DNA from: Clostridium sp. NkU-1
Lineage (GTDB): Bacteria; Bacillota_A; Clostridia; Lachnospirales; Lachnospiraceae
NCBI GenBank assembly: GCA_001312405.1
Contig: BBDR01000002.1
Span: forward strand, 451,280-515,279
Reading direction: 5' to 3'
DNA length: 64,000 nt
Both the position numbers and the translations under genes were made by a program. The notes under the pieces were generated by a model that ran no database searches, had not been told where the DNA came from, and worked only from the letters and a program-made list of their open reading frames with translations. Below, one piece after another: positions 30,718 through 41,140 of the stretch. How positions within the stretch are numbered: the stretch's first letter is position 1; each line of letters begins with the position of its first letter.

Positions 30718-33217
30718 TGAATAAAAAAAACATTCTTGAAAAAAAACATATTATTTTTCAGAAAAATTAAAAAAACAGTTAAAAATGATGTCATCATACC
30801 CTCTCACTTTGGTAGAGGCGCCTCCCGGATTTGGTAAAACTACTGCAGTCAGGGAGTACTTAAAGGAAAGAAATGCTCAGGATATCCGTGTATATAGTTA
30901 TACTTGTCTGGGAGAATCTGGGAGTATGTCATGGAAGGGTATTTGTGGATTGCTGGATAAGGTGGATCATGAAACGGCTTGTTGTATGGAAAAACTGGAG
31001 ATGCCTGCCATTGATACATTACTTTATATGGGGTCAATTCTTAAGAACATTCACTGTCATGAAGAAACTTATCTGGTCATCGATAATTGCCAATTAATCT
31101 CTTGTGATATTTTCCATGAGTTAATAAGCGTTTTTTCAATTCATGGAAATCCTAATCTGCATTTTATATTCATTACACAGCCGATTGAGGTAAAACAGCG
31201 GCTGACCATACATCGGGCAGAAATATATAAAATTGATGTTTCTGCTTTTTATTTTGAGAAAGAAAGTATTGACATACTGTTTCGAATGGATGGAATATAC
31301 CTGACAGAGGAAGTGTTGGAAAAGGTGTTTTCGTTTACAGGAGGCTGGATATCGGCAATTTGTCTTCAAATTCTGAATTATAAGAGGAATGGGACCTTTG
31401 ATTATACGGTTGATATCGAGCGATTGGTAGAGCATGCAATATGGAATCGATTGAATTCAGAGGAAAAGACATTTCTATTATCTGTTTCTATTCTGGACCG
31501 TTTTGATACCTGTCAGGCGGCGATTATGATGGGAAGAAATACATTACCTGATGAAATTGAGCGGCTTCTTAAATCAAATGACTTTATAAGATATGATCCC
31601 GTTGAAAGTGTTTATATGATACACAGTATTTTCCAGGAATATCTGCAAAAACTTTTTTTATCACAGCAAACCCCCAAAATACCGGGATACTGTTTTTCGC
31701 CTGGCAGGGAATGCTTGTGCTGCGGTTTCACGGTATTATACTGCGGCCCAGTTCTTCTATAAGGTCAAGGACTTTGATGCGATTTTATCTCTGCCGGTGA
31801 ATGGGGAATATCTGATCAATCATAAGGAAATGAACATTAATGAATTTATTTATGCGTTTGTTTATGAATGTTCGGAGGAAATACTTTGTAAGCACCCCTT
31901 TATTCTTTTGGTCCTGGCTTATCCAATGCTTTTAGAAAATAAAATTGAAATTTACTCCAAATTATGTCATGCAATTTCTTACACAATTGAACATAATCCC
32001 TTTGGAATTGAACAAAATAAATTGGAGGAGTTAAGGGGAGAATTTTTACTTTTGCTGTCTTTTGCAGAGCAAAATCCAGAAAAAAGAACAGAAAAGCGAA
32101 AAGTTGCTTTGGAGATACTGGGTGGTCCCAGCAGTATTATTATTAACAAAATGCCGTGGACTTTTGGAGGAATATCAATATTATATATGTTTTGGCGGGA
32201 ATCCGGAAAATTAAAAACATCCCTTTCTGATATGAAGAAGGGGTTGAATTATTATATTAAATTGACCAATGGACATGGAGCCGGAGCCGGCCATGCTTTA
32301 TGGGCAGAAATGCTGTTTATGCAGGGAAAGGATGACCAGGCTGAGGTTTTATGTTATAAAGCGCTTTATGAAGCCCGTAATTGGAAACAGACAGCAATTT
32401 GCCTCTGTGTTGAAGTGGTTCTCGCCAGAATTGCTATCCTAAGGGGAGATGTGAACGGATATTTTACAACCATAAATAATATAAAAGGATATGCCAAGAC
32501 GGAATCTGACCTGAGCATTTTGCGGATGGTGGATTTAGGCCTGGCGGTTATTAACCTTACCCTTGGAGTAACAGATGATATTGCCAAGTGTTTTTTTGAT
32601 ATTGAGAGTTTAAAAAGAACCTTATATGCTCCTACGATTCCTTATGCTCAAATTTGTTATTCCTATCTGCTGGTAATGAATAAGCAGGATAAGATCTTTT
32701 ATGGTATATGGGAGCCGGTCATGGCTGCTGCTGAACAGGATCATTACATTATGCCGCAGGTTTATTACCTGATTTTTCTTGCTGTCGTAGAGCGCAGGAA
32801 TGGAAATCCTGTAAAGGCTCACAGTCACCTGGAACGGTCACTTTCTCTGGCATTACCGGATCAGATATATATTCCTTTTACCCAATTTCCTCATATGAAG
32901 GAGGTTTTAGCGGAACTGTTCCTAAGGCATTCTTCATTAAAGAAAGAATTTGCAGCTAACGTTCATGCACTGGAAACACTTTGCAGCCGGCAGGAACAGG
33001 GAGTGAATAAGATAAAAAAATGCAGTAATCAAAGATAAATCCCCTTTGACGCCGAGGGAGAGGGAGGTTGCCAGGTTTGCGAAAAAAACGATGGAGTGCA
33101 AGGGAGATTGGTGAGGAGTTACATATATCAGAATCTACTGTCAGGACCATTCTTAAAAATGTTTATTCCAAGCTGGACATTCATTCAAAGGCTGAATTAA
33201 AATCAATAGATATTTAA
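30718..33217 (+). CDS. MalT/LuxR-like ATPase transcriptional activator 1 (frameshifted)
   Basis: A large STAND-type regulator of about 830 residues. The Walker A is EAPPGFGKTT near residue 35; the Walker B-like segment is ETYLVIDNCQLI; a winged-helix and TPR-like helical region follow, and a C-terminal LuxR HTH (PLTPREREVARFAKK, then ISESTVRTILKNVYSKLDI). Breaks are at A-runs near 30738, 31665 and 33090. The start at 30718 is tentative; no strong ribosome site is seen, and reading from 30785 is open. It is a paralogue of the gene at 52.2-54.7 kb. Site B lies upstream and the XaxA-like operon downstream. Confidence 0.85.
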
Positions 33218-33238
33218 TGGTTTGTAACTGGGACGGGA

Positions 33239-33279
33239 AGCGATCATTCATGTTTGTATGGATGATCGCTAATTTTTTT
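33239..33279 (+). terminator. Terminator after LuxR-type regulator 1
   Basis: A 13-base stem AGCGATCATTCAT/ATGGATGATCGCT (one mismatch) with a short loop, then AATTTTTTT. Confidence 0.85.
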
Positions 33280-33312
33280 ATAATAATACGATGCCAATAT
33301 TTTTCTGAAAAA

Positions 33313-33357
33313 TACAACAGAATGAGGTATGAACAAATTAAAGGAAGCAGATATAAT
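33313..33357 (+). promoter_or_regulatory. 17-bp box + -10 promoter, site C (upstream of XaxA-like operon)
   Basis: TACAACAGAATGAGGTA (33313-33329), exactly 22 bp, then TATAAT at 33352-33357. It is 89 bases before the first toxin-like gene and just after the regulator-1 terminator, so the operon has its own activator-type promoter. Confidence 0.75.
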
Positions 33358-33445
33358 GGAGCAAATATCACAAGGAAAAGACCAGAACGAAGAGAAATAC
33401 TGGGTTGAAGTCCGGAAGTCGAAAAAATAAAAGGAGAATAAAATT

Positions 33446-34755
33446 ATGGAAGTGAAAACAACACCTGATACTTTATTAAGTTCCATAGCAAAAGCAGTTA
33501 AGGCTTGCCCGCCGCCCCCATTTGGCCAGGTCGGGGCAGCGCTGGTAAATCTTATGGGAGGAAACCCAAAAACTGATGTTGTAACAGATATTATCATGAA
33601 AGCCGGTGCAAAAGCAGAACTTTCAAACAGTTCCGTTGAGGGAAACAAAGGCCTTTTGGTTTCTTCCGATGATTTGCAAAATATTTTTCTGTATGTGGAT
33701 ACCGCTTTGAATATGCCAAAAGACAAAACAGCTGCCGAAGAGTACCTTGGATATAAAAGCGGAGATGATTTCTTCAAAGAGGATAGTCACAAGTTTTTGG
33801 ATCCTGAAAATCAGGTTGCTTTCGGTACACCTATTCGTGCACATGCCGCTTTGTGGGCAGATTTGGAACAATCAATAAAGAATCTTGGCAATGAACTCAA
33901 TATTTATGCACGTGAGTTTGTATCCCAGGCAGAGGAAGTAACGGATGTTTTGGAAGATTTGAGTAAATATTTAAAAGTCAATGGTTTTGTCGACAAGGAT
34001 GGCAAAGATATTGTGGATTGCGGTACTGAAATGCTGGAAAACTGGAAAACAAATACAGAAAAGCATAAGCAATCTTCAATTAGTTTGTACTGTCGTCTTG
34101 CTGCATTTAAGGAGACTCTTGAAAAGGAAATCAGTGTCAGCGTATCGGCACGGGTTGCTAAGATATCAGATATGCACTTAACTACAGAACAGGCTGAGTT
34201 GAATACAAAAGTCACAAACCTTAATAAAGAAATTTCCGATTTGCAGGATCAGTATGACCAATACGTCGGTCTTGCTTTTACAGGAGCGGCCGGTATGATT
34301 TTCCCTCCTGTGGGTATTATTTCCTGGGCGGTGACAGGCGGAGTTTTCGGCGCAAAAGCTGAGGAAGTGAGAAAAAAAGAAAAATCTTAAAAAAAGATGA
34401 ACTTGCCCCTTTGCAAAAACAGTTAAACGCAATAAACAGAGTAATTGGCGGCATTAATAAACTGGAGAGCTGTCTGATTGATTTCAAGACTGCCATAGCG
34501 GCGGCTGTTATTGGAGTACAGCATATTAATACGGTATGGGATAGTATTGTTAAAGATATCAGCAGTGCTTTGCAGCACATTAACAATATATCTGATCCCC
34601 AATATGTAAGCTATGTAAAAACTCTTCTTACTGAAGTTAAACTTGCAAAAGACAATTGGAAAGAGTGCGGTGACATTACAAGAGAGCTGGTTGGCTTATT
34701 TGATGATGCCCGCATCATTTTTAACAACCGCCCTAAAACGAACGGAGCGAAATAA
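33446..34755 (+). CDS. XaxA-like alpha-helical pore-forming toxin component (frameshifted)
   Basis: About 436 residues after bridging a break at the A-runs near 34375-34395. Resembles alpha-xenorhabdolysin/YaxA subunit A: GLLVSSDDLQNIFLYVDTAL, then the segment RAHAALWADLEQSIKNLGNE, long coiled helices, and near residues 273-303 a Gly/Ala-rich hydrophobic hairpin (YVGLAFTGAAGMIFPP, AVTGGVFGAKAEEVRKK) followed by a further helical region in the second frame. In the family this hairpin inserts in the target membrane. No signal peptide. GGAG precedes the ATG. It is first in a three-gene operon; the stop overlaps the next start (TAATG). Confidence 0.72.
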
Positions 34756-35763
34756 TGGATACAATGCTTGAAACAGTCCTGGATTTTGCTGTGCCTGCCA
34801 GTGTCATAACATTTGCCAGGAATTTATCCCTGCAGCCCAACGATACAGCAGGTTCAACAGTACTTAATACAAATTCGTTATTTACAATTACAGAAGATGA
34901 TTTTGCAGAAATGGCAAAGTTCACTTGCTATGCACAGGAACTAAGACATTTGACTGATCCTTTCTTTTTGGGTTCCCGCCGTTTTATCGGAATGGTAGGA
35001 GGTCCATTTGATTCTGGAAAGCGGAATAAGGCAATGGAACTTCACCGGAATTTAGAACAATGCGTACACGAAATTTTTAACGGTTCCAGCCAATATTTTG
35101 TTTTATGCAGGAGGATGAAAGGATTGTGTACCAGGATCGACGAGTTGACAGAATGGTATATTGCAGAGGCTGACAGCATTTCTCTGCAATTAGACGATAT
35201 TGTTAACTCCGGGCATAAATATGGTAAAGTGACAGAATTGTTTGAAAAATGTGGGAGAGATATAAAGCTCTTAACCGACTTTTTTTAACAAATGGTCCGA
35301 AATAGCAGCTGATCTTGGTGAAACAGCAAAAAGTATTGAAATGGAATATAAAGTTTTCAACGATTTCTTTCATAACGATCTGCCGTCTAAAATTGATTAT
35401 ATTCCACCCCATATTGAACAGTTAGCTGACATTTTTAAGAATGACGGGTTTGTTCAGTTTATGGGGGCTTTGTCTAATCAATACAATGGTATTTTAGCAA
35501 TGCTGCATTCGGCAAAGATAACTTCCAAATGCCTTCCGAAACCTGCATTAAATCATATGGTCATCTATTTAGGGCATATCGGTACATACTATAACGATGT
35601 TCAGACAAAAATCATTTCTGCAAAAGATACATTCTTAAACGCTGAAAATGCCGAATCTGTCCGAATATTATCCGGGGCGCTGAAACAGTCAAAAGAGTCA
35701 TGGCTGTTATCTGAGAAAGTGTCACAAACCTTTTTACAAATGTCCGAAAAATATATCCGTTGA
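34755..35763 (+). CDS. Second helical component of the XaxA-like operon (frameshifted)
   Basis: About 336 residues joined at the T-run near 35281-35287. Almost entirely predicted helical, with no signal peptide and no long hydrophobic segment. The N-terminal half has FTITEDDFAEMAKFTCYAQE, echoing the VSSDDLQNI stretch of the first gene, and a C-terminal helical bundle. Translationally coupled to the XaxA-like gene by TAATG. By position and size (XaxB is about 350 residues) it is a candidate partner subunit, but sequence similarity to XaxB is not visible to me. Confidence 0.5.
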
Positions 35764-35775
35764 GGAGGAATTAAA

Positions 35776-36811
35776 ATGGCGTTTGACCGTGCGAAACTTG
35801 AAGATGAATATACAAAAATGTGGGCAGCAGACCTTTCTTCCTGCTCTGAATCCATGGAGGATTTGTTTGCTTCCGCTTCCAATTACAGAACTTACTCAGC
35901 CGGCATTTACATAGCACTTACCGGAACTTTATACTCGAATTTCCCGCCCCGGTTCAGGGCGATAAAAGAATACTCTGATCCCGATGAATTTTTAGAAGTG
36001 AAAAATCTTATTCAAAATACTGCCGACCCTGCACAACTGGCTGAATATAAAGATGCATTAAAAACGTTCACTTCCAGATTTGTTTCCGAAGGTAAAAATT
36101 TCAACAATGCACTTGCTGATATGCTGAAAAAAATTCAAAATTACCGCAATGATCTTGAAAAGAACTTTCGCGAGGACTTGACTTCAGGAGCTTTTTTTCT
36201 ATGGTAAGATCGAAAAGGCCTTACAGATACGCGGCAGGCAGATCGAGGATATGGCGTGTGTGATCAAGGATGTTTATATAGTTCCTATTAATGCCCTGAA
36301 AGCCAGGATTCAAAAGTATGATGATAAGATTGACAAGTTCCTGGATCCGCAAAATTCCTTTGATAATTTTATGAAATCCTTGCCCAGTGCCGAAGAATTT
36401 ACAAGTCTTACAAAATTCTCAGAGCAAAAGCCTGATGCACAGGTAGAGGCAATGAAAGCGGCGTATTCTGTCGCAGTGAAAGGCGTAACATATATTGGAA
36501 ATATCATTGTTAATGTGAAGGATATGGAAGAGCGGAGCCGGCTTCAGGACAGTTTGAACTCATTAATGAATGAGTATGATAAATATAAGAGCCAGTACGA
36601 AAAGGTCATATATGAATATACCAATGTAAAAAAAATCTCGTTATCATTCTCAATGGAATGAAGTTTTTTTGCAGATTCTGTAAATGAGATGATAGAGAAG
36701 TTATCAGCAAGTATCAATGTTATGGAGGACTGTGTTAAGAATAAAGACATTGACCGCTATTACTCTGAGGTTTTGACTTTGCAACAGTATTTTGAGTGCT
36801 TTTGGAAATGA
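35776..36811 (+). CDS. Third helical component of the XaxA-like operon (frameshifted)
   Basis: About 345 residues across three frames (35776-36200, 36200-36660, 36660-36811), broken at T-runs near 36196 and 36665. All helical, charged and with coiled-coil character (NSLMNEYDKYKSQYEKVIYE); no hydrophobic hairpin and no signal peptide. GAGGAGG precedes the ATG. It follows gene two by 12 bases. Binary Xax/Yax toxins have two subunits, while ClyA-superfamily systems such as Nhe, Hbl and Ahl have three; this gene could make the system tripartite or serve as a chaperone or immunity-like factor. Confidence 0.45.
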
Positions 36812-36912
36812 TTTTATTTTCTGGTCCAATGAAAGTATGTAGAAAAAGCTTCATTTCATACGTTTTCATGTTATTACGCTCTTTTCCATTCAAGAGAAAT
36901 ATAGCAACAAAA

Positions 36913-36957
36913 TACCCTATAATGTGGTAAGATTTTGAAAAGATCAAGTAGTAAAAT
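36913..36957 (+). promoter_or_regulatory. 17-bp box + -10 promoter, site D (upstream of chemoreceptor 1)
   Basis: TACCCTATAATGTGGTA (36913-36929), 22 bp, then TAAAAT at 36952-36957; the chemoreceptor starts about 60 bases later. Confidence 0.68.
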
Positions 36958-37015
36958 TATAATTACAAAAGAAACTGGAAGATGCAGATTATATCCTATA
37001 ATCTGTGTTGGAGGA

Positions 37016-39150
37016 ATGGAGCATAATGATAAAATGAAAAAATTCTCGGTTAGTAAAATGAAATTAGCCAGTAAAACGGCCAGTGTGATCGGTGTCATTG
37101 TAACATTGGTCCTTGTTCTGCAGAGTTTGATTTCCATCAATTCGGCAAGCACGGCGGTGGGTATTGCTGTATCCAGTAATTTTAACAGTATTGCACGGTC
37201 TAACAGTCTGGAGGTTCAGGCGATTCTGGATACTGCTTCCTCGGCGGCATTGGATTTGCAGGCATATTTACAGTCCATGTATGGGGAAATCAAGGTCAGC
37301 CAGCTGGAGGCAGGTGATAATAGAAAAAGTATACTGTATGATGGCTATTTATCGGAAACCTGCGCAGAGATAGAAAGCTATCTATCTCATACGGCATGGA
37401 GTGCTGTTGGGAATTCCGATGACTGGTAGGCCTAGGAGTTCTTTTTGAATCAGGTGCGTTTGATAAAAGTGTCCGTGACTATACGCTGTATGTAAATGAC
37501 CAGGATGCCGTTAACAATACCGTACAGTCTTACGGTGAATACAACAGTTATGGAAATGAAGACTTTTATAAGCTGGCAGCTTCCGCAAAGCGTCTGGTAT
37601 TTACCGATCCTTATTTCGATCAGGGTGTCACAATGGTGACAGCAGCGTGCCCGATTATGTATGAGGGACAAGTGATGGGCGTGGTCGTTTCTGACATTGA
37701 TGTGGGGAAATTTTCTAAAATTAAAACGGATGATCCCCAGTATAAAACCATGTTTGCCAATATTTCCAGTAATAATGAAACGATTGTTTATGACAGCCGC
37801 AAAGCAGAGAACGTTGGCACGGACGTAGTAAACCGCCTTCCAAAGGAAAAAGACCGCCAGAAGATTCGGGAAGGATTTGCTGGCGGAAAGGAGTTTACTG
37901 CTTCTTTAACAGGTGCTGACGGAAAACAGAATATAAGGTTTTTCTATCCGGTAAAGGCAGGAGACAGGATTTGGTGGTCCCAGACGTCCCTGGAAGAAAG
38001 CGATTTAAAGAAAGAAGTGAATTCACTGACGCTGGTTCTGGTTCTGGTGACCGTTGCCGCACTTGCGGCAGTCATTGCCATTACGGTAGTATTAGTCCGC
38101 CATATGATTAATCCGATCCAGAAGATTCTTACAGCTGCGGACTCCATTGCAAAGGGAGATTTGGATATACAGGTAGAATCCAGGTCCGAAGATGAGATTG
38201 GAATGCTTGCCCATACGTTTACATATATGGCAGATAATCTGAAGTCTATCATCAATGATATTGACTATATGCTGGGAGAAATGGGGGATGGTAATTTTCG
38301 CATTGTATCCCAGGCACAGGAGAAATATGTAGGTACATTTGAAAAGATCCTTCATGCAATGCAGTCCATTAACAGGAATTTAAGCGGAACTCTGTCTGAT
38401 ATTAATCAGGTGTCCGAACAGGTGGCATCAGCTTCGGATCAGGTATCAAGCAGTGCCCAGTTCTTGTCACAGGGGGCTACGGAACAGGCCAGTGCTGTCC
38501 AGGAACTGTTTGCTTCTATTACGGAAATTTCGGAAAAAGTAAAACAGAATGCGGCTTATGCATCTGAAGCAGACCGGTTGTCAGGGGATGCCGTAACGGA
38601 TATTGTAGAAAGTAACCGTCATATGAAGGTGATGATGGATGCAATGAATGAAATTACTAATACTTCCAATGAAATTGGCAGAATCATTAAAACGATTGAT
38701 GATATTGCATTTCAGACTAATATCCTGGCTTTGAACGCTGCTGTTGAGGCAGCCCGTGCAGGGGATGCAGGAAAAGGCTTTGCAGTCGTGGCAGATGAGG
38801 TTCGGAATTTGGCTGGAAAATCTGCGGAAGCAGCAAAAAATACAACTGCATTGATTGGAAATGCCCTGGAGGCGATTAAGAATGGAACCAGGGTTGCAGC
38901 TGAAACAGCAGAATCGTTAAATTCAGTTGTCACAAAGTCAGAAGGCGTATCCGATAAGATTCGGGAGATTGCTGTAAGCTCCGAGGAGCAGTCAGAAGCA
39001 GTTGCTCAGGTAACTACCGGAGTAGAGCAGATTTCTGCCGTAGTGCAGACCAATTCTGCAACAGCTGAAGAGTCTGCGGCAACAAGCCAGGAACTTTCTG
39101 GCCAGGCACAGGTTTTAAAGGGACTGATTGGAAGGTTTGAGATAATGTAA
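37016..39150 (+). CDS. Methyl-accepting chemotaxis protein 1 (dCache-HAMP-MA), frameshifted
   Basis: About 711 residues after bridging a one-base break near 37427. Order: N-terminal transmembrane helix ([20 protein letters not shown]), a roughly 290-residue extracellular Cache-type sensor, a second helix ([20 protein letters not shown]), HAMP, and a cytoplasmic signalling domain with the hairpin tip [20 protein letters not shown]. It senses an external ligand and controls CheA. The start is uncertain: ATG at 37016 or 37034. Preceded by regulon site D and followed by a terminator. Confidence 0.9.
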
Positions 39151-39185
39151 CTGTGATCCTATTGGTTTTAGATGTTGGATAATTC

Positions 39186-39215
39186 AAAAACGAGTCCTGA
39201 TTAGGGCTCGTTTTT
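39186..39215 (+). terminator. Terminator after chemoreceptor 1
   Basis: Stem AAAAACGAGTCCT/AGGGCTCGTTTTT (13 bp with one G-U) around GATT, ending in five T; it works in both directions and also serves the convergent bactofilin-like gene. Confidence 0.85.
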
Positions 39216-39241
39216 GTCTTTTGAGATATATATTTCATTTG

Positions 39242-39553
39242 TTATAAAATTTTCTCAGATAGATAATGGATATCATTGATAATGGAGCCCTTGCTGACTT
39301 TAATGTTATGTCCTTCCAGGACAGGGGCATCAACAATTCCTGTTATTTGTATTTCTCCATGATTGATAATATTTCCATTAAAGATGCCATAAATGTTCAG
39401 CGAGCATTCAGGATCAATGATAATATCTCCTTTATGAATTCCATACAGGTTCAGTTTTGCATTATGATACAGGTGTATAGTTCCGGTTGATATTCCACTT
39501 ATATCCAATTCAGAATCGATAATATCTATATCTTTATTAATAACTCCATTCAT
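39242..39553 (-). CDS. Short bactofilin-like beta-helical protein
   Basis: 103 residues from the ATG at 39553, chosen because AAAGGAG lies upstream. It consists of repeated 18-20-residue turns with hydrophobic-x-Gly-x-hydrophobic pattern (LDISGISTGTIHLY, LNLYGIHKGDIIID, LNIYGIFNGNIINH, IQITGIVDAPVL), as in the beta-helix core of bactofilins and related polymer-forming proteins. Probably a cytoplasmic filament or scaffold. It stands alone, convergent with chemoreceptor 1. Confidence 0.65.
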   Translation of the reverse strand: MNGVINKDIDIIDSELDISGISTGTIHLYHNAKLNLYGIHKGDIIIDPECSLNIYGIFNGNIINHGEIQITGIVDAPVLEGHNIKVSKGSIINDIHYLSEKIL

Positions 39554-39593
39554 TTTCTTCTCCTTTCCCATCATGCTTGATTCGGATAATCAG

Positions 39594-39619
39594 AAAGGGG
39601 GGACAACACCCCCCTTTTT
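39594..39619. terminator. GC-rich hairpin upstream of the bactofilin-like gene
   Basis: AAAGGGGGG/CCCCCCTTT (39594-39602, 39609-39617) with T-run on the plus strand. Terminator-like, although no plus-strand gene precedes it directly. Confidence 0.6.
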
Positions 39620-39628
39620 AACGGCAAA

Positions 39629-40131
39629 ATGTTGACATCTTTCTTTTGTACCCATAATACCTGTTTTTATGTTAATCATATGGAATATGATAGAAAATGG
39701 GAATACCTCAAAGATTGGTATAGTGAAAGATTAAGACAAGATTCTGCAAGTGAGATGACAGAAAAGTTATTTGCAAGTAACAAGGTTATGGTGGCACATG
39801 TTGATAATAAAGAGATTGCCGCTGCCACTCTGGGGTCCTGGCTTTGCACCAGCCTGAATCATTCTCAGGATTGCAGTCTGATGAGCTTCTTTGCTGCTTC
39901 CTGCAGGTGCTTTCTACGCCGAAAAATATTTGTGGTTCATGATCAATAAGCAGTATGGTGATCTGAGTGAGATCAAGCAATGATTTTTGATAATTTCTCA
40001 TTATTTCTAAAACTTCCTTATATATCTTTGGTTTTTTTGTGAGTAATCGATTTGAAAATCATGCAGCGATTTTAAAAAGCAATGAACCATTTTCAATATT
40101 TATAAAACGAATTACATGTATTTATATAATA
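39629..40131. other. Roughly 500-base region with only short uncertain frames
   Basis: A plus-strand 106-codon frame (39629) and a minus-strand 71-codon frame (40001) overlap; neither shows a recognised family, and coding signs are weak. The first part (EYDRKWEYLKDWYSERLRQD) looks protein-like and may be a fragment. Confidence 0.25.
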
Positions 40132-40176
40132 TACCACAAAATGAGGGGGTGGACAAAAATTATTGTGTGATATAAT
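40132..40176 (+). promoter_or_regulatory. 17-bp box + -10 promoter, site E (upstream of SSB-like/chemoreceptor 2)
   Basis: TACCACAAAATGAGGGG (40132-40148; last two bases off-consensus), 22 bp, then TATAAT at 40171-40176. The transcript would have a leader of about 250 bases before the SSB-like gene. Confidence 0.62.
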
Positions 40177-40275
40177 ATTTGTCAAAATATATCGAAAATT
40201 ATATTATAATGTTCATTCCATTCTTGCCTTTTTGGAAATATTACCTTATCCAAGAATACAAAATATAATGGGGTG

Positions 40276-40450
40276 ATGGATAACGGAACATCAGCCGGGC
40301 CTGTCCAAGCAGCTCCAAGAGAAAGTAATTTCCAAATCCGGTTTGTCAGCCAAAGAATGGGGCAGACAGATTGAAATATCTTATGCAGGACTGCGCCCAT
40401 ACAGGTACAGGAAAAGGAAAAGCAGGGAGATTTATGAAACAAAAATATGA
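40276..40450 (+). CDS. Small basic open frame in the leader (possible frameshifted gene)
   Basis: A frame reading EHQPGLSKQLQEKVISKSGL then SAKEWGRQIEISYAGLRPYR runs to a stop at 40450, overlapping the SSB-like start by 17 bases. The ATG at 40276 is one base out of frame, so an indel may hide its start. Helical and basic, perhaps DNA-binding. No family recognised. Confidence 0.3.
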
Positions 40451-41057
40451 TTTAAATCAGGTACATATATGTGGGAGAATCACATCAGGCTTCATTTTTA
40501 ATGAGGAGATGTTTCTGGAGGGCGGATATATGATGTATGTAGCTGTAAAAAGGCTTAGCGGTAAGGAGGACATCATTCCGGTAATGGTTTCAGGAAATCT
40601 TTTGGACTTTCAGATGAATTATATTGATGCAATGGCAGATATTACCGGGCAGCTGCGTATTTATGAACGGTATGGGGACGGAGATTGCCAGCAGCTGTTA
40701 TCTATATTTGCTGAAAAGATCGGCATCGTTCCGGAATGTGAAAAGATGACGGAGGCCAGAAGTGAAAACTGGCTTTATTTAGAGGGGTATTTGTGCAAAA
40801 AGCCTGTTTTCCGAAGGACTCCCATGGGGAGTGCAATTACCAATATACTTTTGGCAGTCAACCGTGGCAGTAAAGCAGATTATATTCCCTGCATAGCCTG
40901 GGACGGAGCGGCACGTTGGGTTTCCGGTTTCGATGTGGGGAAAAAACTCAAACTGGTCGGTCGTTTGCAAAGCAGGGAATATGTTAAGATACTGGATAAT
41001 ACGGAACGTGAAACAAGAATGGCTTATGAAGTATCAATCATGAAACTGGAATCGTGA
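40434..41057 (+). CDS. Single-stranded-DNA-binding-like protein with two OB-fold repeats
   Basis: 207 residues from the ATG at 40434 (AGGGAG upstream). Two halves each look like a degenerate SSB OB-fold: VHICGRITSGFIFNEEMFLE with YVAVKRLSGKEDIIPV and TGQLRIY; then WLYLEGYLCKKPVFRRTPMG with ILLAVNRGSKADYIPCIAWD and LKLVGRLQSREY. The second half is close to the SSB consensus. Such double proteins exist in Clostridia. It may be co-transcribed with a chemoreceptor 84 bases downstream, which is an unusual pairing. Confidence 0.7.
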   Translation: MKQKYDLNQVHICGRITSGFIFNEEMFLEGGYMMYVAVKRLSGKEDIIPVMVSGNLLDFQMNYIDAMADITGQLRIYERYGDGDCQQLLSIFAEKIGIVPECEKMTEARSENWLYLEGYLCKKPVFRRTPMGSAITNILLAVNRGSKADYIPCIAWDGAARWVSGFDVGKKLKLVGRLQSREYVKILDNTERETRMAYEVSIMKLES

Positions 41058-41140
41058 TTTTGTATGGGACAGAAATTATCGTCCGCTTTAGCTGTGCCAG
41101 AAGCGTGACTTTAAAATAAACATTAAGGAGATTTAGTTAG

